Shown piece by piece: positions 1 through 8,321 of a stretch of DNA of 19,438 nucleotides. The position numbers and the translations under genes are program-made. The stretch is from Isoptericola sp042668085 (GTDB lineage: Bacteria > Actinomycetota > Actinomycetes > Actinomycetales > Cellulomonadaceae), in the NCBI RefSeq assembly GCF_042668085.1, contig NZ_JBHVBO010000066.1, positions 1-19,438 on the forward strand. The letters run 5' to 3'. Each line of letters begins with the position of its first letter. Position 1 is the stretch's first letter. The notes under the pieces were generated by a model that saw only the letters and a list, made by a program, of their open reading frames with translations, was not told where the DNA came from and ran no database searches.

Positions 1-48
1 GGTCTCGGATGGTCTTCACACCAGTGTTCCCTTCGTCGTCGACGGGTA

Positions 49-1475
49 CTACAGGAGTCGTGTCGTCCAGGCCTCGACGCCCGCGGCGTCGATGGGCAGG
101 GCGTCGGACAGCACCTCGTGACCGTCCGGGGTGACGAGCAGGTCGTCCTCCAGCCGCACGCCGACGCCGCGCAGCTCCGGCGGCACGGTGAGGTCGTGGG
201 CGTGGAAGTACAGCCCCGGCTCGACGGTCATGACGACGCCCGGCTCGAGGTCGGCGCCCATGTAGTCCTGCCAGTCGCTGTGCGCGCAGTCGTGCACGTC
301 GAGGCCCAGGTGGTGGCCGATGCCGCACACGAGCCAGCGGCGGTGCTGCTGGCCCTGCGGCGACAGCGCCTCGTCGACGGAGACGGGCAGCAGGCCCCAG
401 TCGCGCAGGCCCTGGGCCAGCACCTCCATGGCAGCGAAGTGGAAGTCGAGGTAGTTCACGCCGGGACGGACGTGCGCCATGCCGGCGCGGTGGCTCTTCT
501 CCACCAGGTCGTGCACGGCCCGCTGCGTGTCGGTGAACCGGCCCGACGGCGGCACGGTGCGGGGGTCACGTCGGCCGTGTAGAGCGTGTTCTCCTCGACA
601 CCCATGTCGAGCAGCAGGGCCGCGTCGGGGAGCACGGGGCCGTCGCAGCGCACCCAGTGCAGGGTGGGGGCGTGCGGGCCGCTGCCCACGATCGTGGCGT
701 AGCCGGGCCCGTTGCCGGTGGTGCGGGCGTGCCGGTCGAACGTGCCCTGCAGCCAGCGCTCGCCGCCGGACCGCACCGCCGCCGGGATCTCCCGGACGAC
801 GGCCTCGAAACCGGTCACCGTGTGGTCGACGGCGGCGCGCAGCTGCGCCACCTCCCAGGCGTCCTTGACCATGCGCAGGTCGGAGCAGGCGCGGGCGAGC
901 TCCGCGGACGGCTCGAGCCCGTGCCGGGCGACGACGTCCGCCGGTACCGCGCGCCCGGACCACCAGCCGGAGCCGTGCGCCAGCGCGTCGTCGAGCTCCG
1001 CGAGCGGGCGCACGGGGACGCCCAGCGCCCGCTCCCACTCGCCGAGCCCCGGAGAGGCGCCCACCCACAGCTCGCCGTGCATCGCGTCGGAGAAGAACGC
1101 GGGGTCGCCCGGCCGGGCGGGCGGCGGCAGGTAGAGCACGGCGTCGGCGCCGTGCAGCACGACAACGCCGTCCTCGACCTGGCAGCCGGTCAGCCACACG
1201 AAGTCGCTGTCGGCGCGGAAGTCGTACGACGTGTCGTTGCTGCGCACCGGAGCGCGGCCCGCCCCGATGACGACGGTGCGCCCGCCGAGCCGCTCGGCCA
1301 GCAGTGCGCGGTGGGCGGCGGCGGCCTCGGCCGCGCCGTCGGGCACCCGTGCGGGGACGACGTCGGAGGACCAGCCGTCGGCGATCATCGCGCCGAACGC
1401 CGAGACCTCGGTGAGCCGCGGCGGACGCGTGCCCGCGTGCGGCGGGCGGTGGAGGTGCTCGTGGGCCTGCGTCAT
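49..1475 (-). pseudogene. pepP: Aminopeptidase P family (M24) Xaa-Pro aminopeptidase, frameshifted
   Basis: Cytoplasmic metallo-aminopeptidase of the pita-bread fold, expected to release an N-terminal residue that precedes proline. The N-terminal creatinase-like domain and the first two metal ligands (Asp290 and Asp302, in DMGVEENTLYTADVT) are in one frame. The other three ligands are in the next frame: His in GIGHHLGLDVHD, Glu in TVEPGLYF and Glu in RLEDDLLVT. The frame changes at a run of five G on the plus strand (561-565). The family motif DVTRTVP would be restored by removing two bases, or DVTPRTVP by adding one. As read, translation from 1475 stops at 456 after 339 residues and loses the last three ligands; repaired, it would be about 474-475 residues. 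The ATG start has GGGAGGAG upstream and overlaps the previous stop by four bases (ATGA). It is the last gene of the minus-strand operon. Either a true lesion or a homopolymer sequencing error. Confidence 0.88.
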
Positions 1476-2755
1476 CGTCGTTCTCCTCCCGCGTCCCGGA
1501 CGAGCTCCCGCAGGCGCCGCAGCACCCGGGGGTCGCCGAGACCGTCGTGCTCGTACTCGTTGGTCACCCAGGCGTGCGAGCTGCCCAGCCTGGACAGGGT
1601 GTCGAGCTGCAGGCCCGCGTCCACGTACATGTCGTCGAAGTAGACCGCCGCGGCCAGCGGCACGTCGTTCGCGGCGAGGCGCTCGACGTCGTACAGCGAG
1701 CTCCACTCCGTGCGCGCCGCGAGCTCGTGCACGGCCGGTGCGAAGGGCCTCAGCAGCCGCACCTCGTCGAACATCCACGGGAACGCCATCTCGCCGGTGA
1801 GCAGCAGCGGTCGCTCGTCGGGCCCGAACTGCGGCCGCTCGTCGCGGGCGCGCTGGGCGGCCCACGCCGTCGGGCCGTTCGCGCCGTCGCCGTAGATGGA
1901 CTCCTGCAGCGTCCAGAACAGGGGGTTCGACGCCGACGACGAGCGCACCAGCACCTGCTCCAGGAACGCGTGCGACAGCCGGCCGGGGCGCACGAACGCC
2001 TCGTCCACGAGCCAGTGCAGGCGCTCCGACCCGGGCTTCATCCCCAGGTCGATGCCCAAGGACTGGAACCGGTGCACGGTGAGCACGTCGCCGTCGGGCA
2101 GACGCACGTCGCCCTCGGCGAGCCGGTCGGCGATCGCGGCCACCGCGTCGACGTCCTGCGGGTACAGGTCGTAGAAGCGGCGCGTCTTGGCCTCGGCGCG
2201 CGCGAACGTGCGCCGGTACACCTCGTCGGCGCTCGCCGGCGTGCCCGGGATGCCGCCCGTCACGTAGCAGGCCGACAGCCCCTCCGGCGCGGTCGAGAGG
2301 TAGGCGAGCGTGATCCAGCCGCCGAAGGACTGGCCCAGGCTCGCCCACCGGCGGCCGTCGTAGTGGGTGCGGCGCACGTGCTCCAGGTCGGCCACGATCG
2401 AGTCCGCCCGGAAGCACGCGAGGTAGTCCGCCCCCGCGACGGCGTCCCCGCGCGCCGCGACCGCCTCGCCGTCCAGCGGCGTGCTGCGTCCGGTGCCGCG
2501 CTGGTCCGGCAGGATCACGCGGTACGTCGTCAGGGCCTCGTCGAGCCAGCCGTCGCGCTTCAGGGGACGGGGCGACGCGCCGCCCGGCCCGCCCTGCAGG
2601 TAGACCATGAGGGGCAGGTCGTCGCCGCGGCGATCCGGGTCGACCAGCTCGCGCCAGAAGACGTCGATCTGCTCGCCGTCGGGCCGGGCGTGGTCGAGGG
2701 GGACCGCCGTCGCGCGCTCCGTGACGTGCAGCCCCGGCAGGTGATAGGTGGTCAC
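1472..2755 (-). CDS. Proline iminopeptidase-like alpha/beta hydrolase (peptidase family S33)
   Basis: A 427-residue serine hydrolase, predicted to remove N-terminal proline (or hydroxyproline) from peptides in the cytoplasm. S33 hallmarks are visible in order: oxyanion segment QGGPGG (54-59), DQRGTGRS (84-91), nucleophile elbow GQSFGG with Ser143, a helical cap region, and a C-terminal catalytic His403 in EYEHDGLG. The catalytic Asp is probably one of the pair in VYFDDMYVD. The length suits the larger actinobacterial S33 aminopeptidases. No signal peptide is seen. The GTG start overlaps the stop of the upstream ATPase gene (GTGA) and is preceded by GAGGAGGAG. It is translationally coupled to the ABC transporter upstream and to the aminopeptidase P gene downstream, so the two peptidases probably work on peptides brought in by that transporter. 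Substrate preference for hydroxyproline is inference. Confidence 0.88.
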   Translation of the reverse strand: MTTYHLPGLHVTERATAVPLDHARPDGEQIDVFWRELVDPDRRGDDLPLMVYLQGGPGGASPRPLKRDGWLDEALTTYRVILPDQRGTGRSTPLDGEAVAARGDAVAGADYLACFRADSIVADLEHVRRTHYDGRRWASLGQSFGGWITLAYLSTAPEGLSACYVTGGIPGTPASADEVYRRTFARAEAKTRRFYDLYPQDVDAVAAIADRLAEGDVRLPDGDVLTVHRFQSLGIDLGMKPGSERLHWLVDEAFVRPGRLSHAFLEQVLVRSSSASNPLFWTLQESIYGDGANGPTAWAAQRARDERPQFGPDERPLLLTGEMAFPWMFDEVRLLRPFAPAVHELAARTEWSSLYDVERLAANDVPLAAAVYFDDMYVDAGLQLDTLSRLGSSHAWVTNEYEHDGLGDPRVLRRLRELVRDAGGERR

Positions 2756-3720
2756 GCGGTCGTCTCCTCCTCGGTGGCAGCGGCCTCTGTCTCGCGGTCA
2801 GGCGTGGCCGTCGCGGCCCGCGCCTCCGCCGCCTCGCGCCGCGCCCGTTCCCACTCGGGGCGGATGCGCGGCACGGCGGCCAGCAGGGTCCGGGTGTACT
2901 CGTGCTGCGGGTCGTCGAAGACGGCGTCCCGCTCGCCCTGCTCGACGATGCGGCCCTTCGACATCACGGCGACGCGGTCGGCGATCTGCCGCACCACGGC
3001 GAGGTCGTGCGCGATGAAGAGGTAGCTGAACCCCTCCTCGCGCTGCAGCCGGCGCAGCAGGTTGATGATCTGCGCCTGCACGGACACGTCCAGCGCAGAG
3101 ACCGCCTCGTCGCAGACCACCAGCCGCGGCGACACGGCGAGCGCGCGGGCGATGCCGATGCGCTGCGCCTGGCCGCCGGAGAACTGGGACGGGTAGCGGC
3201 GGTGGTGGTCGGGGTCGAGGCCCACGCGCTCCATGAGCTGCTGGGTGAACGCCCGCGTGCCGCCGGGCACCTCGCGCCCCTGGTAGAGCAGCGGCGCGGT
3301 GACGATGCGCTCCACCGTGTGCCGGGGGTTGAGCGACGAGTACGGGTCCTGGAACACCACCTGCACGTCGCTGCGGAACCGCCGCAGGCGGTCGCCCTTG
3401 GCTCGCGTCACCGGCTCGCCGTCGAGGACGACCTCGCCCGACGTCGCGTCCGTCAGCCGCGCGACGATCCGCGCCGTCGTCGACTTGCCGGACCCGGACT
3501 CGCCGACCAGCGCCAGCGTCTCCCGGGGGCGCACCTCGAGGCTCACGCCGTCCACCGCCCGGAACGTGTCCGCCCGGCCCAGCAGCCCGCCGGTGCCGGG
3601 CACCGCGAACTCCTTGACCAGGTCGGTGGCGCGCAGCAGCGGCTCGGACGCGTGCGACGTCGAGCCCGCCGGGGCGCTCGCGGGGGCGACGGCGCTCTGT
3701 CCGGTGCTGGTGGTACTCAT
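2752..3720 (-). CDS. Peptide-type ABC transporter ATP-binding protein (OppF/DppF-like)
   Basis: A 322-residue ATPase, one of the two nucleotide-binding subunits of an oligopeptide-class importer on the inner face of the membrane. Walker A GESGSGKST is at residues 73-81, followed by the Q-loop VVFQDPYSSLNP, signature FSGGQAQRIGIARAL, Walker B LVVCDEAVSALD and H-loop FIAHDLAV. The C-terminal part has the oligopeptide/dipeptide-specific extension (PQHEYTRTLLAAVP). The first 25 or so residues are a low-complexity Ser/Ala/Thr leader, and the tail is rich in Glu, Ala and Thr. The ATG start overlaps the stop of the preceding ATPase gene (ATGA), a coupling typical of subunits made in equal amounts. 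It is the fourth transporter gene after the two permeases and the other ATPase. The substrate cannot be read from an ATPase; the neighbours suggest hydroxyproline-containing glycopeptides. Confidence 0.95.
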   Translation of the reverse strand: MSTTSTGQSAVAPASAPAGSTSHASEPLLRATDLVKEFAVPGTGGLLGRADTFRAVDGVSLEVRPRETLALVGESGSGKSTTARIVARLTDATSGEVVLDGEPVTRAKGDRLRRFRSDVQVVFQDPYSSLNPRHTVERIVTAPLLYQGREVPGGTRAFTQQLMERVGLDPDHHRRYPSQFSGGQAQRIGIARALAVSPRLVVCDEAVSALDVSVQAQIINLLRRLQREEGFSYLFIAHDLAVVRQIADRVAVMSKGRIVEQGERDAVFDDPQHEYTRTLLAAVPRIRPEWERARREAAEARAATATPDRETEAAATEEETTA

Positions 3721-4562
3721 GGCTTCCCTCCCACGCCGGCGGCGCTGTCGATGCTGCGCAGCTCGCCGATCTCGTCGTCGATCCGGGGGACGGCGTCGAG
3801 CAGTGCCCGCGTGTAGGGATGCTGCGGGTCGGAGAACAGCTGCTCGGCGGGGGCCTGCTCCACCGCGACGCCGTGTCGCATGACGACGACGTCCTCGGCG
3901 ATCTCGGACACGACGGCGAGGTCGTGGGAGATGAGGATCAGCGCGGTCCCGGTCTCCCGTCGGACCTCCTGGAGCAGGTCGAGGATCTGGGCCTGCACGG
4001 TGACGTCGAGCGCGGTGGTGGGCTCGTCGGCGATGAGCAGGTCCGGCTCGGTGGAGAGCGCCATCGCGATCATCACGCGCTGGCGCATCCCGCCGGAGAA
4101 CTGGTGCGGGTAGTGGTCCACCCGCCGCGCGGCGTCGGCGATGTGCACGCGCTCCATCGCCTCGACCGCGACCCGGTGCGCCTGCCGCCGGGTGACCCCC
4201 GGGCGGTGCGCCCGGTAGGCCTCCTCGATCTGCATCCCCACGGTGTAGTACGGGTTCAGCGACGACAGCGGGTCCTGGAAGATCATCGCCATGCGGTCGC
4301 CTCGCAGGCGCCGCACCTTCGACTCGGGCAGCGCCGTGAGCTCGGTGCCGTCCAGGGACACCCGACCGCGCAGGCTGGCCGTCGGCGGCAGCAGGCCCAT
4401 GACGGCCAGCGACGTCATCGACTTGCCGGAGCCCGACTCGCCGACGATCCCCAGCGACGCGCCCTGCTCCAGCGTGAACGAGAGCCCGTCCACGACGTCG
4501 ACCGGCCCGTGCGCCGTCCGGAAGGTGATGGTGAGGTCCTCGACCTCGAGCAGCGTGCTCAT
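3717..4562 (-). CDS. Peptide-type ABC transporter ATP-binding protein (OppD/DppD-like)
   Basis: A 281-residue ATPase, partner of the downstream OppF-like subunit. It has Walker A GESGSGKS (41-48), Q-loop IFQDPLSSLNP (from 95), signature SGGMRQR (157-163), Walker B LLIADEPTTALD (from about 176) and H-loop ISHDLAV. The oligopeptide-family C-terminal segment (PQHPYTRALLDAVPRI) is present, but the protein is shorter than E. coli OppD (about 335 residues) and lacks much of the tail that carries the extra Cys residues there. The ATG start follows the permease stop by 10 nt, with GAGGGGG as the ribosome-binding site. The SGGMRQRV signature and SALD/TALD difference between this and the next gene is the usual D/F division of labour in this transporter class. 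Confidence 0.95.
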   Translation of the reverse strand: MSTLLEVEDLTITFRTAHGPVDVVDGLSFTLEQGASLGIVGESGSGKSMTSLAVMGLLPPTASLRGRVSLDGTELTALPESKVRRLRGDRMAMIFQDPLSSLNPYYTVGMQIEEAYRAHRPGVTRRQAHRVAVEAMERVHIADAARRVDHYPHQFSGGMRQRVMIAMALSTEPDLLIADEPTTALDVTVQAQILDLLQEVRRETGTALILISHDLAVVSEIAEDVVVMRHGVAVEQAPAEQLFSDPQHPYTRALLDAVPRIDDEIGELRSIDSAAGVGGKP

Positions 4563-4572
4563 GCCTGCCCCC

Positions 4573-5571
4573 TCATGCCCTCGCTCCGATCCGGACGCGC
4601 GGGTCGATCGTCGTGTAGACGATGTCCACGATCACGTTCCCGACGATGACCAGGAAGGCCGCGACGAGCGTGACGCCCATGATGACCGGCTGGTCGTTCT
4701 TGGTGATGGAGTCGGACGCCATCTTCCCGATGCCGTTGAGGCCGAAGACGGTCTCGATGATGATCGCGCCGCCCAGCAGCCCGGCGAAGTCCATGCCGAA
4801 CAGCGTCACGACCGGGGTCAGCGCCGGCCGCAGCGCGTGCCGTCGCCACACGAGCCGCGGGGCGAGCCCCTTGGCGCGCGCGGTGCGGACGAAGTTCTCG
4901 TCCAGCGTGTCGAACACGTTCGCCCGGGTGAGCCGCTGGTACATCGACGCGTAGGTGAAGGCGAGCACCAGCCAGGGCATGACGAAGTTGAGGAACCACT
5001 GGCCCGGGTCGGCGGCGAACGGCACCGCCTGGGGGAACGGCAGCCACCCGAGCTTGACCACCAGCACGTACTGCAGCACCAGGGCGAGCACGTAGTTGGG
5101 GATGGAGACGCCGCCCAGCGCCGCGCCGGTCGCGGCACGGTCGAACCAGGTGCCTTTCTTGATCGCGGCGATCATGCCGCCCGAGACGCCCATGAGCAGC
5201 CACAGCACCGCGGCGCCCACCGCGAGCGTGGCCGAGACGCCGAAGCGCTGCTCGAACATCTCGAGCACCGGCTGCCCGGTCTGGAAGGAGTAGCCCAGGC
5301 AGGGCGCCGCGCAGTCGATCGCGTTCGCACCGGTGCCGTACGTGGTGCCGACGAACAGTCCGGACAGGAAGCCGAGGAACTGCTCGTAGAACGGCCGGTC
5401 CAGCCCGAGGTTGTTCCGGATCTGGTCGATCAGCTCGGGCGTGCAGTTCTTGCCGCAGATCTGCACCGCGGGGTCGGGGGAGAGCGCGAAGAAGATCGCG
5501 TACGTGAACAGGACGACGAGGAACAGCACGCCCACCATGCCGGCGAGCCTCGTCACGAGAAAGCGGACCAT
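4573..5571 (-). CDS. Peptide-type ABC transporter permease (DppB/OppB-like)
   Basis: A 332-residue membrane permease. The first membrane helix starts almost at once (MVRFLVTRLAGMVGVLFLVV), followed by a long outside loop, then about five more hydrophobic segments. The cytoplasmic EAA-type coupling loop is ARAKGLAPRLVWRRHALRPAL-like, near residues 225-245, and the C-terminal end VYTTIDPRVRIG is typical of DppB. The outside loop holds two cysteine pairs, CGKNC and CAAPC, which could form disulfides. The ATG at 5571 shares its A with the stop of the preceding permease (TGATG, one-base overlap). The reading frame stays open upstream into that gene, but the conserved MVRFLVTRL start makes 5571 the right choice. 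Confidence 0.93.
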   Translation of the reverse strand: MVRFLVTRLAGMVGVLFLVVLFTYAIFFALSPDPAVQICGKNCTPELIDQIRNNLGLDRPFYEQFLGFLSGLFVGTTYGTGANAIDCAAPCLGYSFQTGQPVLEMFEQRFGVSATLAVGAAVLWLLMGVSGGMIAAIKKGTWFDRAATGAALGGVSIPNYVLALVLQYVLVVKLGWLPFPQAVPFAADPGQWFLNFVMPWLVLAFTYASMYQRLTRANVFDTLDENFVRTARAKGLAPRLVWRRHALRPALTPVVTLFGMDFAGLLGGAIIIETVFGLNGIGKMASDSITKNDQPVIMGVTLVAAFLVIVGNVIVDIVYTTIDPRVRIGARA

Positions 5572-6527
5572 CAGCGCCTCTCCCCCGCGTCGACGACGTC
5601 CTTGAGCCGGTCGCCGAGGACCGTGAAGGACAGCACGAGCAGGAACAGGAAGGTTCCGGGGATCAGGAAGTACATGGGGTCGACGGCGTACCAGCTCATC
5701 GACTGCGCGATCATCTGCCCCCAGGACGGGGTCGGCGGGACCACGCCCACCCCGAGGAAGCTCAGCCCCGCCTCGGTACCGATGTACCCGGGGACGGCGA
5801 GCGTCGTCATCACGATGATCGTGGAGCGCAGGTTCGGCAGGATCTCCAGCAGCACGATCCGCCAGCCCGACGCTCCGGAGGCCCGGGCCGCCTCGACGAA
5901 CTCGCGCTGCGTGATCGTCATCGTCTGCCCCCGCACGACGCGGGCCAGATAGGGCCACCCGAACACCGAGATGACCAGCACCAGCAGCGGCGCGCGGTTG
6001 CTCGCGGGGAGCGCCGACAGGATCGCGATCATGAAGATCAGGGCGGGGAAGGCCATGAGGAAGTCCATGACGCGCGACACGACCTGGTCGACCTTGCCAC
6101 CGTGGTACCCGGCGAGGAGCCCGAACAGGACACCGAGCAGGGTGGTGAGGGTGGTGGCGGCCAGCGCGATGAGCATGGACGTGCGCGCCCCGTAGACGAT
6201 GCGTGCGAACAGGTCGCGACCCGTGCCGGGCTCGACGCCGAACCAGTGCTCGGCGCTGATCCCGCCGAGGGGGCCGATCGGCAGGCCGCCGAGGTTGGGG
6301 TCGATGGCGGTCTGGTCGAACTCGTACGGGCCCCAGCCGGAGAGCTTGACGACGAGCGGCGCGGCGACGGCCAGGAGGGCGACGAGCGCGATGTACGACA
6401 GGGCGAGCACCGCCCCGCGGCTGCGGAGCAGGTGGTGCCAGACGCCCTGCCGGGGCGCCGGGGGCGCGTCGCCGACGGACGGCGCGCCCCCGGTCTCTGC
6501 CTCGAGCGTGGTCATGCTGAGGGTCAT
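5571..6527 (-). CDS. Peptide-type ABC transporter permease (DppC/OppC-like)
   Basis: A 318-residue membrane permease, partner of the DppB-like subunit. A Pro/Ala-rich cytoplasmic leader of about 30 residues precedes the first membrane helix (VLALSYIALVALLAVAAPLVV). An outside loop with GVEPGTGRDLFARIVYGARTS follows, a hallmark of the DppC family, and then five more hydrophobic segments. The coupling loop is EFVEAARASGASGWRIVLLEILP, with the EAA motif, and the family motif GLSFLGVGVVPPTPSWG is present near the C-terminus. The ATG at 6527 lies 5 nt from the stop of the binding-protein gene, with a modest AAGGG site inside that gene's end. A second ATG 12 nt further in (6515) has a poorer upstream site, so 6527 is preferred. 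Confidence 0.93.
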   Translation of the reverse strand: MTLSMTTLEAETGGAPSVGDAPPAPRQGVWHHLLRSRGAVLALSYIALVALLAVAAPLVVKLSGWGPYEFDQTAIDPNLGGLPIGPLGGISAEHWFGVEPGTGRDLFARIVYGARTSMLIALAATTLTTLLGVLFGLLAGYHGGKVDQVVSRVMDFLMAFPALIFMIAILSALPASNRAPLLVLVISVFGWPYLARVVRGQTMTITQREFVEAARASGASGWRIVLLEILPNLRSTIIVMTTLAVPGYIGTEAGLSFLGVGVVPPTPSWGQMIAQSMSWYAVDPMYFLIPGTFLFLLVLSFTVLGDRLKDVVDAGERR

Positions 6528-6531
6528 GGCA

Positions 6532-8262
6532 TCAGCCCTTGCTCGGGTCCTTGAGCCCGACGCCGGTGTAGTCCAGACCGCCGGTCGCGACGCCGGGGCT
6601 GGAGTACACCCCGGTGACGTTCTCGCCGGGCAGGAGCACGACCTTCTCCACCAGCAGCGGCACGATCGGTGCCTCGGTGAGGACCTGCTCGTCGAGGTTG
6701 CCCCACGCCTCGTTCGCCGCGACCGGGTCGGTGATGGCGAGCGCCTCGTCGATGGCGGAGTTGATCGCCGGGTCGTCGATCTGGGCGAGGTTCGAGTTGC
6801 CCTTGTCGGTGATGCGGCGGCCGTCGAACAGCGGCGGGATGACGGTGCTGGCCGACGACGCCCAGTCCGGGCACCAGCCGGTGATCGCGGCGTCGTTCTG
6901 CAGCTTGGGCGTGCCGATCGTCTCGTAGAACTTCGAGGTGTCGATCGGGTTGAAGGTGACCTTGATGCCCACGCGGGACAGCGACTGCTGCACGGCCTCG
7001 GCCTGCGCCTGCAGCTTGGGCTGCGTGCGCATGTCGAGCGTCATCTCGAACCCGTCGGGGTAGCCGGCCTCGGCCAGCAGCTCCTTGGCCTTCTCGACGT
7101 CGCCGGTGCTCCCCTCGCTGGGGTAGAGGTCGAAGTCCTTGTGGCCGGCGACCGACTCGGGGATCGTCGTGCTGGCGATGTCGGCGAGCATCGTGCCGCC
7201 GGTGCCGTTCTGCACGGCCGCCTTGTCCACCGCGTACGAGATCGCTTGGCGCACCTTGACGTCGTCGAGCGGCTTCTTGGTCGTGTTCAGACCCATGTAC
7301 GTGGTGCAGACGCCCGGCCAGTCGACGAGCCGGTCCTTGTACCTCGGGTCCTGCAGACGGGCGAGCGTCGCGGGCTGCAGGTTGCCGCCGATGGCGTTGA
7401 CGTCGGTGCCCTGGCCGGCGAGGAGGCGCTCGTCGATGGTGGCCGGGTCGAGGCCGAGCTGGAAGTTCCAGCCGTCCGGCTTGGCGGTGCGCACCTCGTC
7501 CGTCGACGCGTCCCAGTTCTCGTTGCGCACGAGCTTGATGACGCTGCCGGGCGTGTACTCGTCGAGCGTGTAGGGGCCGGACGCGACGATGTCGTTGAGG
7601 AACTCGTCGCCGGCGCCGGAGCCCACGGGGAACGGCGCGAAGTTGGGCTGGGACGCCACCGCCGGGAAGTCGGGGAACGGCGCCTTGAGGTGGAAGACGA
7701 TCGTCTTCTCGTCGGGCGTCTCGATCGTCGGCAGGTCCCCGGAGCGGTACGGGCCCTGGTAGTCGGCGGGCGCGTCGATGACCTGCTTGGCGTACGGCGA
7801 GCCGATGCCGATCTCCGGGTCCCAGGCGCGGGAGACGCCGAACTTCACCTCGGCCGACGTGATGGGCGAGCCGTCGTCGAACTTCAGACCGTCCTTGAGC
7901 GTGAACGTCCAGGTGAGGCCGTCGTCCGACACCGTGCCGGTGTCCGTGGCGAGGTCGGGCACGATCTCGTTCGGGTCCTCGGCGCTGCCCGACGCCGGCG
8001 TCGTGAGCGTGCGGTACACGAGCCGGTAGAAGTTGTTCACGCCCCCGTCCCAGCCCTTGGCCGGGTCGAGGTACGAGAAGTCGGCGTTCTGCAGCACCTG
8101 CACGACGCCGCCCTCGGCGGGCTCGCCCTCGTAGCCGGCGCCGGTGCTCGCCGTCGAGCCGCCGCCTCCGCCGCCCCCGGAGGAGCACGCGCCGAGCGCG
8201 AGGAGGGCCGCGACGCCGAACGCTGCGGCACGGAGGGCTGGTCTGGTCACTCGTCGTGTCAT
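6532..8262 (-). CDS. Peptide-type ABC transporter substrate-binding lipoprotein (SBP_bac_5)
   Basis: A 576-residue extracellular binding protein that would capture the transporter's substrate. The N-terminus is a lipoprotein signal: a basic MTRRVTR, a hydrophobic stretch and lipobox LGAC with lipidated Cys26. A flexible Ser/Gly linker (SSGGGGGGG) follows, as usual for actinobacterial lipoproteins. The mature part has the cluster-C/family-5 hallmarks: GLTWTFTLKDGLKFDDGSP near residue 115, IVASGPYTLDEYTPG, VRQAISYAVDK and KAKELLAEAGYPDGF. The ATG at 8262 has GGGAGG about 6 nt upstream. It is the second gene of the operon, 59 nt after the GH127 gene and immediately before the permeases. Family-5 proteins bind peptides, but also opines, nickel or oligosaccharides, so a glycosylated hydroxyproline ligand is possible but unproven. 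Confidence 0.94.
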   Translation of the reverse strand: MTRRVTRPALRAAAFGVAALLALGACSSGGGGGGGSTASTGAGYEGEPAEGGVVQVLQNADFSYLDPAKGWDGGVNNFYRLVYRTLTTPASGSAEDPNEIVPDLATDTGTVSDDGLTWTFTLKDGLKFDDGSPITSAEVKFGVSRAWDPEIGIGSPYAKQVIDAPADYQGPYRSGDLPTIETPDEKTIVFHLKAPFPDFPAVASQPNFAPFPVGSGAGDEFLNDIVASGPYTLDEYTPGSVIKLVRNENWDASTDEVRTAKPDGWNFQLGLDPATIDERLLAGQGTDVNAIGGNLQPATLARLQDPRYKDRLVDWPGVCTTYMGLNTTKKPLDDVKVRQAISYAVDKAAVQNGTGGTMLADIASTTIPESVAGHKDFDLYPSEGSTGDVEKAKELLAEAGYPDGFEMTLDMRTQPKLQAQAEAVQQSLSRVGIKVTFNPIDTSKFYETIGTPKLQNDAAITGWCPDWASSASTVIPPLFDGRRITDKGNSNLAQIDDPAINSAIDEALAITDPVAANEAWGNLDEQVLTEAPIVPLLVEKVVLLPGENVTGVYSSPGVATGGLDYTGVGLKDPSKG

Positions 8263-8321
8263 GGAAAACCTCCCAGGGTGGGGATGGTGCGACGGGTCGG
8301 TCGGGGAGTGCGGTGGTGCGG

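Noticed and set aside
1..48. Possible terminator or start of another gene at the left edge.
   Set aside because: No stem-loop or coding signal could be recognised in these 48 bases.
118..4649. Long plus-strand open frames opposite the peptidase and transporter genes, and again at 6199-8382 and 8256-10500.
   Set aside because: Antisense shadows caused by very high third-position GC; they are rich in Arg, Ala, Gly and His, have no family motifs, and the minus-strand proteins are clearly real.
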